A stretch of 24,567 nucleotides of DNA from Clostridia bacterium (lineage in GTDB: Bacteria > Bacillota > Clostridia > Christensenellales > CAG-917), in the NCBI GenBank assembly GCA_900763875.1, contig CAAFLX010000020.1:1-24567 (forward strand). Reading direction: 5' to 3'. Made by a program: the position numbers and the translations under genes. Position 1 is the first letter of the stretch. Every line of letters begins with the position of its first letter. Under the pieces are notes generated by a model, which saw nothing but the letters and a program-made list of their open reading frames with translations, was not told the origin of the DNA and ran no database searches. Shown here in pieces: positions 6,565-13,986 of this stretch.

Positions 6565-7911
6565 ATGAGCAGCACGATTGCGCGTGTAAACAAATATTTG
6601 AAAAGTTGCGATACGGCGTCGTTTGCGGACTTGGAAAAGGAGTTGGGGTTGACCTTTGCTCAGGTTGATTCAAGCATTGCCGCGCTCAAAGCGGCAGACG
6701 TCGTTGTCGAAGTCGGGGACGGGGTATTTTCGTACCGTCCGCCTTGTGAGCTTTCACAGAAACAAAAAGAGTTTCGCAAATATCTCAACACGTATCCGCA
6801 TTATAGGGACATGGCGGAGTTTTGGTTTGATAGGGGGTGGGCAATGCTCAGCGATTGCATCGAAAAGTTCGGGCTGGACGTGGAGTATTCAAAGCGCATG
6901 ATATCGATTTTCCAAAGCCACGATTTCTTGTCCGATACTTATAGGGTTGTGTACACAAACGACGACTGGGAAGAGTTGTATCCCAACATCCCCTATTCCG
7001 AAGTTATTTTTCCCGAACAACTAGACAAGTTCGACGCTCCTCAGGAGGAGATGCAAATTGCCAAAACGAGTTGTGCCGACAAACACTCTTTCGATGAGAT
7101 TACCCCAAAAACGCATGCGCACAGCGCGGTGATTTACGACATATTTTTCGACAATGAAAAAGATGAAGAAATCACCGAAAATGATGTTGACAGTGCAAAA
7201 TCAGTTAGAAAAACCGCCGATTCGGTCAATTATGACACAAATGACGAATTGTGCGACGAACAAAACACCGACTTTGAAACAGGCGGGATTGTCGCACACG
7301 CCAAGTACGAGAGCGATGTTGAGGAATTGCTCGATAGTGATTCTTGCGATAGTGGCGACGTTTGCCCAAACGATTGTTTTGACGATTTTGACGAGGCGTT
7401 TTTTTGCAACGATAGTTTTGAGAGAACAACCGATGCGAGCAAGGACGTTTTTGAGTGTGAGTTTGATGAGTATGACAACTTTGACATAGACGAGAAGATT
7501 GTCGATGAGATTGCCGCTTTGCAAAAGTCTGCAAGCGCGCCTCAAGATGAAAATATAAAAACGAATCGACAAAGAATCAATGCAAAACAAATCAGCAGTC
7601 GCGATGATTTTTATCTGTATATTTTGGATCGGATGAGCGTTCCGGAATCGGAAATGAGGTTCAAGATAAATCACGATTTATGGGATATGGAGGAATTGAC
7701 CGAACAGGTTGGCGTCACACTTGAAAAGTACATATGTCTTTTTCGGACAAAGCCCAAAATGATAGTAGGTTTATCAGACTGCCTCAGCGAGGCCTATCAA
7801 AACGATTATGGAAAGTTCGACCAACTTATGCGTCGCGTTTTGTACGAGCTTTCGATGCTTAAAGAAGACGAGTACACGGCGATTCGCGAGGTGCTCATTG
7901 CAATGGACTGA
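6565..7911 (+). CDS. Winged-helix protein with acidic linker, last gene of the clpP-virD4 operon
   Basis: 448 residues; ATG 6565 follows GGAGG (6554-6558), 19 nt after the VirD4-like stop. Residues 1-60 read as a winged helix-turn-helix (FADLEKELGLTFAQVDSSIAAL, then a wing VVVEVGDGVFSYR). Residues ~65-155 form a second compact, aromatic-rich region (MAEFWFDRGWAM). Residues ~180-325 are strongly acidic, rich in Asp, Glu, Asn and Cys, and probably disordered (DDFDEAFF, EFDEYDNFDIDE). The last ~100 residues are helical and ordered again (SRDDFYLYILDRM to the end). I recognise no family. The architecture suits a DNA-binding or adaptor protein, perhaps presenting DNA or a partner to the VirD4-like ATPase; that is inference from position only. 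No clear terminator follows. Confidence 0.75.
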   Translation: MSSTIARVNKYLKSCDTASFADLEKELGLTFAQVDSSIAALKAADVVVEVGDGVFSYRPPCELSQKQKEFRKYLNTYPHYRDMAEFWFDRGWAMLSDCIEKFGLDVEYSKRMISIFQSHDFLSDTYRVVYTNDDWEELYPNIPYSEVIFPEQLDKFDAPQEEMQIAKTSCADKHSFDEITPKTHAHSAVIYDIFFDNEKDEEITENDVDSAKSVRKTADSVNYDTNDELCDEQNTDFETGGIVAHAKYESDVEELLDSDSCDSGDVCPNDCFDDFDEAFFCNDSFERTTDASKDVFECEFDEYDNFDIDEKIVDEIAALQKSASAPQDENIKTNRQRINAKQISSRDDFYLYILDRMSVPESEMRFKINHDLWDMEELTEQVGVTLEKYICLFRTKPKMIVGLSDCLSEAYQNDYGKFDQLMRRVLYELSMLKEDEYTAIREVLIAMD

Positions 7912-8008
7912 AAACGCAAATTCAATTCCGCAAAGCGCCCGCTCAAGGTGCTATTTCCGAAATATTGTGAAAAAGCGACTTTTGATGCTTTTGCTTTGAA
8001 TGTGCGAC

Positions 8009-8037
8009 TTGATATTCCGGGGAAAACATAATATACT
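8009..8037 (+). promoter_or_regulatory. Sigma-A promoter of the phosphoesterase operon
   Basis: TTGATA (8009-8014), a 17-bp spacer and TATACT (8032-8037), 19 bp before the start codon of the metallophosphoesterase gene. Confidence 0.65.
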
Positions 8038-8055
8038 GAAAACAGAGGTAAGAAA

Positions 8056-8742
8056 ATGATATACGTTACGGGAGATACGCACGGACTCATTGATTTTGCC
8101 AAGCTCAAGAGATTTGCCAAGACGCATCGTGAGTTGACCAAAGGCGATTATATGATTATTCTTGGCGACTTTGGCGGAGTATGGAGTCCTCAAACGCTTG
8201 ACGCAACGCTTGCCGAGTATGAGAAATTGCCGTTTTCCGTGCTGTTTATCGACGGAAATCACGAGAATTTCGATATGCTTGCAAAGTATCCTATATCCGA
8301 CTGGCACGGCGGCAAAGTACAGTTTGTCAAAAAAGATATAATCCACCTCATGCGCGGACAGGTTTTTGAGATTGAAGGCAAAACTTTTTTCACGTTCGGA
8401 GGCGCAACGAGTGTGGATAAAGCCTTGCGCACGCAAGGATTCAGTTGGTGGGAGCAGGAATTGCCGAGTATGATGGACTATGACGAGGCGTGCGCCAACT
8501 TAAAAAAACACAATTTCAAAGTCAACTATGTGCTTACGCACTCCTGCGATGAAAAATCGCTATATATGAAACCGCTCAAAACGCCGTTTTCTTACGTCAA
8601 AGTATATCCCGAAAACGCAATGCTCACCAACTTTGAAGAGCAAATCGACTATGATTGTTGGTTTTTCGGTCATTTCCATGTTGACGGCGATTTGACGGAC
8701 AAAAAAACCGTATTATATCAAGATATTTTGAGGATTTTATAA
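8056..8742 (+). CDS. Calcineurin-like metallophosphoesterase
   Basis: 228 residues with every metal-binding block of the calcineurin-like phosphoesterase fold: GDTHG (Asp7, His9), GDFGG (Asp38), GNHE (Asn68, His69), LTHS (His162) and GHFH (His206, His208). These enzymes hydrolyse phosphomono- or diesters with two metal ions; the substrate cannot be read from the sequence. The block GDFGGVW replaces the GDxxDRG of protein phosphatases, which points away from that subgroup. ATG 8056 has AGAGG upstream. The following gene starts one base after the stop, so the two are probably made together. No signal peptide is visible; the protein should be cytoplasmic. Confidence 0.85.
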   Translation: MIYVTGDTHGLIDFAKLKRFAKTHRELTKGDYMIILGDFGGVWSPQTLDATLAEYEKLPFSVLFIDGNHENFDMLAKYPISDWHGGKVQFVKKDIIHLMRGQVFEIEGKTFFTFGGATSVDKALRTQGFSWWEQELPSMMDYDEACANLKKHNFKVNYVLTHSCDEKSLYMKPLKTPFSYVKVYPENAMLTNFEEQIDYDCWFFGHFHVDGDLTDKKTVLYQDILRIL

Positions 8743-8743
8743 A

Positions 8744-9490
8744 ATGAGAGAATATTTGGAAGAAGAAAAAACGCGCGAGGTGACCTACAAGGTTGTAGGA
8801 TGGACTTGGTGGGGCGATTCGGACTACGTTGAAGCGCCGCTGAGTGACAAGGTTGTGGAAGCCGTCGCAGAGGAAATTCGAGAGCACTGCTATTGTTTCG
8901 GAGGTGATTCGCACCAACAACGCGACGGGTGTGTGCCGCTGTTGAGCACGGGACAAGTCGTGCGTTGCAGTATGCGCGAGTGGGGCTCGCTTATGGCGCA
9001 CGCAACGTTTGACGGCAAGCATTTTCCGCTCGATTATATGGGTTGGTATATGGATTGTTGCATCAACGACAGCGACCTGAAATACCCTGAAGAAAACGTT
9101 GACGAGTCGCTATTCACGCACCCGCGCTACTTCAAGACGGGCATGAGCGAGGCTCGTTTCAAGTCGCTCTGCAAAGACGGCAACGTCATCAACGTGCTTG
9201 CAACGAGCGAGGAGGAATACAACGTTGAGGAGGGCGACGTCGGCGTGTATTGGCCGTATGAGGGGAGCTATGACCAAGCGATTGCAAGGGTTGTCAAAAT
9301 TCAAAGATTTGCAAGTCCGACCGAGTTTATTTCAAGCGACCTATTTGCAAAAACCGACCTTTTCGGGCTTGAGGGACACGAGCTTATGGTGGCAATCAAC
9401 AGCACCAGAAACAACTGCTCGATATCCCCAAAAGACGGTGTAACCTGCTATTTTTGCGAGTATATCGACAAAACACCTTATGGAAATTAA
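8744..9490 (+). CDS. Conserved-looking protein of unknown function, coupled to the phosphoesterase
   Basis: 248 residues, ATG 8744, one base after the stop of the phosphoesterase; no separate strong ribosome binding site, so translational coupling is likely. I do not recognise a family. Visible features: an N-terminal segment rich in Trp and acidic residues (VVGWTWWGDSDYVEAPL), clustered Cys and His residues (HCYCFGGDSHQQRDGC; later MDCCIND and YFCEY) that could bind metal, and a segment with alternating strand pattern (EEGDVGVYWPYEGSYD). No signal peptide or membrane segment. The gene ends right before a strong terminator, so the two-gene unit is complete. The pairing suggests both act on the same substrate or stress, but this is inference. 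Confidence 0.7.
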   Translation: MREYLEEEKTREVTYKVVGWTWWGDSDYVEAPLSDKVVEAVAEEIREHCYCFGGDSHQQRDGCVPLLSTGQVVRCSMREWGSLMAHATFDGKHFPLDYMGWYMDCCINDSDLKYPEENVDESLFTHPRYFKTGMSEARFKSLCKDGNVINVLATSEEEYNVEEGDVGVYWPYEGSYDQAIARVVKIQRFASPTEFISSDLFAKTDLFGLEGHELMVAINSTRNNCSISPKDGVTCYFCEYIDKTPYGN

Positions 9491-9494
9491 ACAT

Positions 9495-9533
9495 AAAAAA
9501 GCAACCGACTCACAAGAAATCGGTTGCTTTTTT
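9495..9533 (+). terminator. Strong intrinsic terminator, probably bidirectional
   Basis: Stem GCAACCGA (9501-9508) with TCGGTTGC (9520-9527), flanked by six A and six T, loop of 11 nt. It closes the phosphoesterase operon; the A-tract allows use on the minus strand as well. Confidence 0.9.
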
Positions 9534-9556
9534 ATAGGGGAAGGATTGGATGAGCG

Positions 9557-9623
9557 AGGTTTTGCGCCCTGCGATTGCGGCTTTGAAAATAGGTTTTGTG
9601 CCTTGTGATTTATGCTTTGAAAA
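9557..9623 (+). repeat. Two imperfect 33-bp direct repeats
   Basis: Units at 9557-9589 and 9591-9623 share the frame AGGTTTTG-GCC-TG-GATT-CTTTGAAAA with a handful of differences. They lie between the operon terminator and the 3' end of the ArsR-type gene. No coding role is visible. Confidence 0.6.
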
Positions 9624-9659
9624 CGTATGATTTGCACAAATCGCAAATTGGTTTATTTT

Positions 9660-9714
9660 GACAATATCCGCACTTCAAGTGTTGATATACGCACGATAAA
9701 CTGTCGATATTGTC
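9660..9714. repeat. Inverted repeat downstream of the ArsR-type gene
   Basis: GACAATATC (9660-9668) is matched by its exact complement GATATTGTC (9706-9714) across 37 bp, which include a smaller dyad CACTT-C-AAGTG. It lies just past the 3' end of the minus-strand regulator gene. No T-run follows on the minus strand, so a terminator role is doubtful; a protein-binding site or RNA end structure is possible. Confidence 0.45.
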
Positions 9715-9727
9715 GGTTGCTTGCAAA

Positions 9728-10060
9728 TCACAAGTTTAGAAAATCAACGCCTGCAAGCAACACGTTTTCGATTTTTCTGTTTTTCAACGAGTAATAAATC
9801 ACCTTGCCATCTCGTCTTTGGGTCACGATGTCGGCGGCGCGCAAGAGCCTTAGTTGGTGCGAACAGGTGGTTTGATTTATGTTGAGGATTCTCGACAAAT
9901 CGCTCACGCACATTTCGCTTATGCAAAGGGCGCAAATGATTTTGTTGCGAGTTGCGTCCGAACACGCCGAAAAGAACTCTGCAAGCGAATGGAGTGTTGC
10001 GTTGCGCGGAATATAGTCGAGGACGGTTTGCTCGTCGATATAGTCAATCTTCGTTTCCAT
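9728..10060 (-). CDS. ArsR/SmtB-type transcriptional regulator
   Basis: 110 residues with the ArsR winged-helix layout: SACSDATRNKIICAL, then ISEMCVSDLSRILNINQTT, recognition helix TCSHQLRLLRAADIV and the wing QRRDGKVIYYSL. Such dimeric repressors usually release DNA on binding metal ions or on thiol modification. The metal motif ELCVCD of classical ArsR reads EMCVSD here, so only Cys51 of that site remains; Cys33, Cys43, Cys46 and Cys66 could form another site or act as redox sensors. No clear ribosome binding site precedes ATG (minus strand, 10060). The gene diverges from the small membrane protein gene at 10151, a usual arrangement for a local regulator and target. Confidence 0.85.
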   Translation of the reverse strand: METKIDYIDEQTVLDYIPRNATLHSLAEFFSACSDATRNKIICALCISEMCVSDLSRILNINQTTCSHQLRLLRAADIVTQRRDGKVIYYSLKNRKIENVLLAGVDFLNL

Positions 10061-10075
10061 AGATTCAGTTTAGTG

Positions 10076-10098
10076 CATATATGTCCGCAAAATTTTTG
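10076..10098. promoter_or_regulatory. Candidate operator in the divergent intergenic region
   Basis: Two short palindromes, CATATATG (10076-10083) and CAAAA-T-TTTTG (10088-10098), lie 16-38 bp upstream of the ArsR-type start and 50-75 bp upstream of the divergent gene. Position fits an autoregulatory operator; no consensus was tested. Confidence 0.3.
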
Positions 10099-10150
10099 TA
10101 ACTTTGGCGCATTTTGATTCATATTGTGTAAAAAAGTCAAAGAGGTGATT

Positions 10151-10366
10151 ATGTTTGAGGACAACTGGTATCTGTTTTTGCTGATAGTCATGATTGCGTT
10201 CGCGTCCGACGGCGACGTTTCCAATCGCGAAACCGCCGTTATGCTTGGTATTTTGTCCGCACTTACGCTGACAAATTCTGCCGAGCGTTCGTCAAATTCC
10301 GCAAACGGCACGTCAAATATTGCAGGCGGTTTCCCAAATTCCGCAAATCGTTTTTCAAACTGTTAA
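10151..10366 (+). CDS. Small membrane protein of unknown function
   Basis: 71 residues; ATG 10151 preceded by AGAGGTGA, a good ribosome binding site. After FEDNW comes a hydrophobic helix (YLFLLIVMIAFA), then a charged stretch DGDVSNRE, a second moderately hydrophobic stretch (TAVMLGILSALTL), and a Ser/Asn-rich tail with an imperfect internal repeat (SSNSANGTSN, then FPNSANRFSN). Probably inserted in the membrane with an exposed low-complexity tail. It resembles the tiny membrane proteins common in spore-forming Bacillota but matches no family I can name. Divergence from the ArsR-type gene suggests it may be regulated by it. Confidence 0.6.
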   Translation: MFEDNWYLFLLIVMIAFASDGDVSNRETAVMLGILSALTLTNSAERSSNSANGTSNIAGGFPNSANRFSNC

Positions 10367-10453
10367 ATCGTCGCCGCCAGTGTACTCAAACAATTATTTT
10401 TACAGCTAGACGTTTTGTCTATGCATCAACGTCGCATTTGAGTTCCTTTCATT

Positions 10454-10597
10454 ATGCCGATTTCAAGTTGCGAGTTGCCAGATATATTGCGCATGCGATT
10501 GAAAGTTTTTGTCATTCTCGTTTTGATTGTACATCTTGTTTTGGTTGTTTATCCTGCGTATTTATATGTATATACCAAATATAGAAATGAGGTTTAA
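10454..10597 (+). CDS. Possible 47-residue single-pass membrane peptide
   Basis: An open frame from ATG 10454 to TAA 10595-10597 encodes a peptide with one strong hydrophobic segment (VFVILVLIVHLVLVVY) followed by an aromatic and basic tail (YLYVYTKYRNEV). An internal ATG at 10493 would give 34 residues beginning just before the helix. No convincing ribosome binding site precedes either start, so expression is uncertain. Size and shape resemble type I toxin-like peptides, but no antisense RNA signal was identified. The rest of the ~300-bp gap (10367-10667) holds only the promoter of the next gene. Confidence 0.3.
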   Translation: MPISSCELPDILRMRLKVFVILVLIVHLVLVVYPAYLYVYTKYRNEV

Positions 10598-10622
10598 TCG
10601 AAAAACAAATATTTTATCGTCG

Positions 10623-10651
10623 TTGATTTTGCGCGGCAAAGCGGTTATAAT
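10623..10651 (+). promoter_or_regulatory. Sigma-A promoter of the PI-PLC-like gene
   Basis: TTGATT (10623-10628), 17-bp spacer, TATAAT (10646-10651). The predicted transcript starts only about 10 nt before the start codon, so the 5' leader is very short. Confidence 0.75.
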
Positions 10652-10667
10652 GTTTTCGAGGTGAATT

Positions 10668-11714
10668 ATGAAAAAGCAAGGCAAAATCGCATTGATTGTC
10701 GTTGCAAGCGTGCTTGCGTGCGTTGCAATCGTTGCAGGCTCGATGGCAGGCGTGGCGGCAAAGGCAATCGACAACAGCGAAACCGACAAATTTTTGAGCA
10801 CTTGGATGAGCTATCTATCGGATGACGCTCGTCTTGGCGATGTGGTGATTCCCGGTTCTCACGATTCGGGCACGGCGGATATGATGTGGGCGGCAAGAAC
10901 GCAAGACAAGAGCATCAAGGAGCAAATGGCTTGCGGCGCACGATATTTTGACATTCGCGTCAAGCACGACAAGGGCAAGTTGAGCATATTCCACGGCCCT
11001 ATATCCGCAGGCGATTTTCGAGCGATTGTCGATGACGTCAAGGACTTTTTGCAAGCCAATCCAAGCGAAACGCTCCTGCTTGACTTTCAGCACTTCAAAG
11101 GCGGAAGAGTTGTTATGGAGCTTGTTGACAAGGAACTTACAACCAAACTTGAAGGCAAGATTGTTGCAAACGACACTCAAAAAACCGACGTCGAGTTTGT
11201 CAAGTCGTTGACGATAGGCGACGTGCGCGGCAAAGCGTTGGTGTTTTGGGGCAACGAGTCGGGCGAAAAATCTAACTGCGATTTTATAGACGGCAAAAAC
11301 TATCTTTTCCAACGCAACAACGACGACGGCACGCGCAAGGATTGCGTGATTCATTCATATTATGACGGACTGCTCAACCGCAAGCCCTCGGCAAAATATC
11401 TGGGCAAGGCAATCGACAAGTACGTCGGCAAGTATTCTGAAAGCAACGGCGCGCTGTTTGTCATGCAAATGCAACTGACCGACCCCGTTCTGTTTATCGG
11501 CCCGAAGTTTTATGAGGGCACTCACGACAAAAATGCCACCGAGTTTATTTCGACGCTCCCCGGCAAAGAATATTTTGATAGAGTCAACATTATCATGCGC
11601 GACTTTGTGGGCGCGCGCAAGATGAGGCAAATATTGTCGCTCAACAAAGACAAAGGCACGGTGCAAAGCGCAAAACTTGCCGAGTTTGAAACAGAGTGCA
11701 GTCAAACACGATAA
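10668..11714 (+). CDS. Membrane-anchored PI-PLC X-domain phospholipase-like protein
   Basis: 348 residues with the bacterial phosphatidylinositol-specific phospholipase C X-domain signatures: IPGSHDSGT (His65, Asp66), GARYFDIRV (Asp95, Arg97) and IFHG (His109), plus LLLDFQH. Residues line up with catalytic His32, Asp33, Asp67, Arg69 and His82 of the B. cereus enzyme, so an active fold is likely. Residues 7-32 are hydrophobic after MKKQGK and act as a signal anchor; a marginal lipobox (VLAC, Cys18) sits inside it, but the hydrophobic stretch continues, so a transmembrane anchor is more likely than lipidation. The enzyme would face outside and cleave phosphoinositides or glycosyl-phosphoinositol-type lipids; substrate is not proven. 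AGGTGA precedes ATG 10668. The gene appears monocistronic. Confidence 0.85.
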   Translation: MKKQGKIALIVVASVLACVAIVAGSMAGVAAKAIDNSETDKFLSTWMSYLSDDARLGDVVIPGSHDSGTADMMWAARTQDKSIKEQMACGARYFDIRVKHDKGKLSIFHGPISAGDFRAIVDDVKDFLQANPSETLLLDFQHFKGGRVVMELVDKELTTKLEGKIVANDTQKTDVEFVKSLTIGDVRGKALVFWGNESGEKSNCDFIDGKNYLFQRNNDDGTRKDCVIHSYYDGLLNRKPSAKYLGKAIDKYVGKYSESNGALFVMQMQLTDPVLFIGPKFYEGTHDKNATEFISTLPGKEYFDRVNIIMRDFVGARKMRQILSLNKDKGTVQSAKLAEFETECSQTR

Positions 11715-11738
11715 GTGTTTCAAAACAATACAAACAGT

Positions 11739-11767
11739 TTGACAATGTGTCTAAAATTGCAAATATA
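11739..11767 (+). promoter_or_regulatory. Weak candidate promoter of uvrC
   Basis: A perfect -35 TTGACA (11739-11744) is followed at 17 bp by AATATA (11762-11767), or at 19 bp by TATAGC. It lies about 120 bp before the uvrC start. Confidence 0.4.
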
Positions 11768-11884
11768 GCCATTATTAAGGCACGAAATGGCGGCATAAAA
11801 ACACGATATGTGTTGCAATAATATAGATTATTTGCAAAACACGAATCGTGCGATTATCCAAAACAGACATAAAACAGAGGCAAA

Positions 11885-13711
11885 ATGGTAGACTTCAAAG
11901 CAAAAATCAAAGACGTTCCCGACAATCCGGGCGTTTATATGATGCTTGACGAGCAAGGCGAGATTATCTACGTCGGCAAGGCGAAAAATCTCAAAAACAG
12001 ACTTCGCTCCTACTTTTTCAATTTGTCCAACCGCACGGCAAAAGTTATGGCAATGCTCGAGCACGTGGCGGATTTTCGCTATATCATTTGCGCAAGCGAG
12101 GTTGACGCGCTTCTGACCGAAAACAATCTCATCAAAAAGCATACGCCAAGATACAACATACTTCTCAAAGACGACAAGGCGTATCCGTTTTTGCGCATCG
12201 ATATGCACGAGCCTTATCCGACAATCGAGCTTGTGCGTAAACTCAAAAACGACGGCGCAAAGTATTTCGGGCCGTATATGCAATCGGTCAACGTGCGCGA
12301 CATATTTGACCTTATTCACACGGCTTTTTGCATACGAGAGTGCAAGCGCGATATGACAAAAACCTCGCGCCCTTGCCTCAACATGCACCTTGGCAGGTGT
12401 CTTGCTCCTTGCACGCACAAGGTAAGCGAGCAAGAGTATAAAGCCGAAATGCAAAAAGTCATCGACTTTTTGAGAGGCAACGACAAAGAGGTGGAGCGCA
12501 CGCTCACCGAAAAGATGAAAAAGTTTGCCCAAGAGGAAAACTTTGAAGTTGCGCTCAACTACCGCAACAAATTGGAGCTTCTCGACAAACTTGTCCGAAA
12601 GCAAGTCAGCGCACTGCCAAAGGACTTCAATCTCGACATATTCGCATTTGAAACAAACGGCGTTGTGTCGGCAATCAATATGCTTGTGGTGAGGGCGGGC
12701 AAGCTCGTAGGCGGCGAAAACGTGATTGTAAACTCTTGCGACGAGGACATTGCAAGCTATCTTTTGCAATACTATCAAAACAACGCTCCGCTTTGCGATG
12801 AAATCGTCACCGACAACGTTGAAGATATGAAGTCGCTCGAAGATGCAATCAACCGACTTTGCGCACACACCGTGCGTGTTGTCGAGCCAAAACAGGGCGC
12901 GCGCAAACAGCTTTTGGAGCTTGCGCACTCAAACGCGCACGACGCAATGACAAAGCACGGCACGCAAGAGGAACGCAAAGCGTTGCGCACCACGGGAGCG
13001 GTCAAGCAACTCGGCGAAATTTTGAATTTGAAAACTTTGCCCAACCGAATGGAGTGTTATGACATATCCCACGTTTCGGGCACGGACAAGGTGGCAAGTA
13101 TGGTGGTTTTCGAGGGCGGCGAACCAAAGAAATCGCACTATCGCAAGTTCAAAATCAAGACGGTTGAAGGCAACAACGACTTTGCGTGTATGAAAGAAGT
13201 TTTGACGAGGCGACTCAACGAAATGGCAACGAGCGAGGACGAGAGTTTTTCTTCCGTTCCCGACCTTTTGGTGATAGACGGAGGCAAGGGACAGCTTGCC
13301 TATGCAATGGAAGCACAGCGCGAAACGGGCAGGGAGGACATCGAGATTTTGTCCCTTGCCGAGCGTGAAGAAATCGTGTTTTCGGGCAGTGCGCCCACAG
13401 TGCCGATAACCTTGCCAAAGGACAGCGTAGCCCTGCAACTTTTGCAGCGCATACGCGACGAGGCGCACCGTTTTGCAATCACTTTTCACCGAAATTTGCG
13501 CAGCAAACATTTGAGTGAAAGCGTGCTAAAATCAATCCCCGGCGTGGGTGACAAAATATGCGCACGGTTGATAAAAGAGTTTGGCTCGGTTGAGGAAATT
13601 CGCCTCAAAACGCCGCAAGAAATTGCAAAAATCGACGGAGTTTCTTTTTCGCTTGCAACCAAAATCGTTGACTATCTCAATGCCCAAAATGCCGATAACA
13701 AGGGTGAATAA
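11885..13711 (+). CDS. uvrC: Excinuclease ABC subunit C
   Basis: 608 residues, the usual length. UvrC makes both incisions around UvrB-bound DNA damage in nucleotide excision repair. Domains in order: GIY-YIG nuclease (NPGVYMM at 14-20, IIYVGKAKNLKNRLRSYF around 27-44), a Cys-containing linker (RPCLNMHLGRCLAPC), a UVR UvrB-binding helix pair near 205-235 (EENFEVALNYRNKLELL), the RNase H-like 5' nuclease (ECYDISHVSGTD, Asp393; VIDGGKGQL) and a C-terminal tandem helix-hairpin-helix (LKSIPGVGDKICARLI; KIDGVSFSLATKIVDYL). The start has AGAGG 5-10 nt upstream. All key residues look intact. Its neighbour murB and the following genes keep the order common in Clostridia, separated here by an A-rich spacer and terminator. 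Confidence 0.97.
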   Translation: MVDFKAKIKDVPDNPGVYMMLDEQGEIIYVGKAKNLKNRLRSYFFNLSNRTAKVMAMLEHVADFRYIICASEVDALLTENNLIKKHTPRYNILLKDDKAYPFLRIDMHEPYPTIELVRKLKNDGAKYFGPYMQSVNVRDIFDLIHTAFCIRECKRDMTKTSRPCLNMHLGRCLAPCTHKVSEQEYKAEMQKVIDFLRGNDKEVERTLTEKMKKFAQEENFEVALNYRNKLELLDKLVRKQVSALPKDFNLDIFAFETNGVVSAINMLVVRAGKLVGGENVIVNSCDEDIASYLLQYYQNNAPLCDEIVTDNVEDMKSLEDAINRLCAHTVRVVEPKQGARKQLLELAHSNAHDAMTKHGTQEERKALRTTGAVKQLGEILNLKTLPNRMECYDISHVSGTDKVASMVVFEGGEPKKSHYRKFKIKTVEGNNDFACMKEVLTRRLNEMATSEDESFSSVPDLLVIDGGKGQLAYAMEAQRETGREDIEILSLAEREEIVFSGSAPTVPITLPKDSVALQLLQRIRDEAHRFAITFHRNLRSKHLSESVLKSIPGVGDKICARLIKEFGSVEEIRLKTPQEIAKIDGVSFSLATKIVDYLNAQNADNKGE

Positions 13712-13728
13712 AGCATCGAAAACACAGC

Positions 13729-13941
13729 AAAAAACATGAAAAAAACGCTTAAAAAATGCGTAAAAAACGCATAAAAAGCACGCAAAAACATGCAAAAAAC
13801 ACGCGAAAAACCGCATTTTTTTGCATTGAAATCGACATTGTTCGTCAAGATTCGACACCCGATACATTGTCAATCACACGCAAAAACCGCATAAAAAACA
13901 AGAAAAACTATGTAAAAAAACACAAAATAAATGCAAAAAAA
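13729..13941. repeat. Helically phased A-tracts (predicted intrinsically curved DNA)
   Basis: Eight A-tracts of 5-7 bp begin at 13729, 13739, 13751, 13762, 13773, 13784, 13794 and 13806, a mean period of 11 bp, with short GC-containing spacers such as ACGC, TGCG and ATGC. A second, looser series runs from 13882 to 13941. A-tracts in phase with the helix bend DNA. The open Lys-rich frame across this stretch (13756-13980) is best seen as a by-product of the A-tracts. Confidence 0.75.
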
Positions 13942-13963
13942 GGCGAGAAAATCGTCTTTTTTT
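13935..13963 (+). terminator. Intrinsic terminator between uvrC and murB
   Basis: GGCGA (13942-13946) pairs with TCGTC (13952-13956) around loop GAAAA, extended by seven A and seven T, and ends in a T7 run. It probably ends the uvrC transcript; symmetry allows use on the other strand. Confidence 0.75.
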
Positions 13964-13986
13964 ATGCCGTTTTCATATAGTGGAAC

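Noticed and set aside
2031..7911. tRNA-Ala as attachment site of an integrative element carrying the clpP-virD4 operon
   Set aside because: The tRNA 3' end faces away from the operon, and no integrase, relaxase or duplicated tRNA end was found.
13756..13980. 74-codon Lys/Asn-rich frame between uvrC and murB
   Set aside because: Composition is explained by phased A-tracts; it contains the terminator and has no ribosome binding site.
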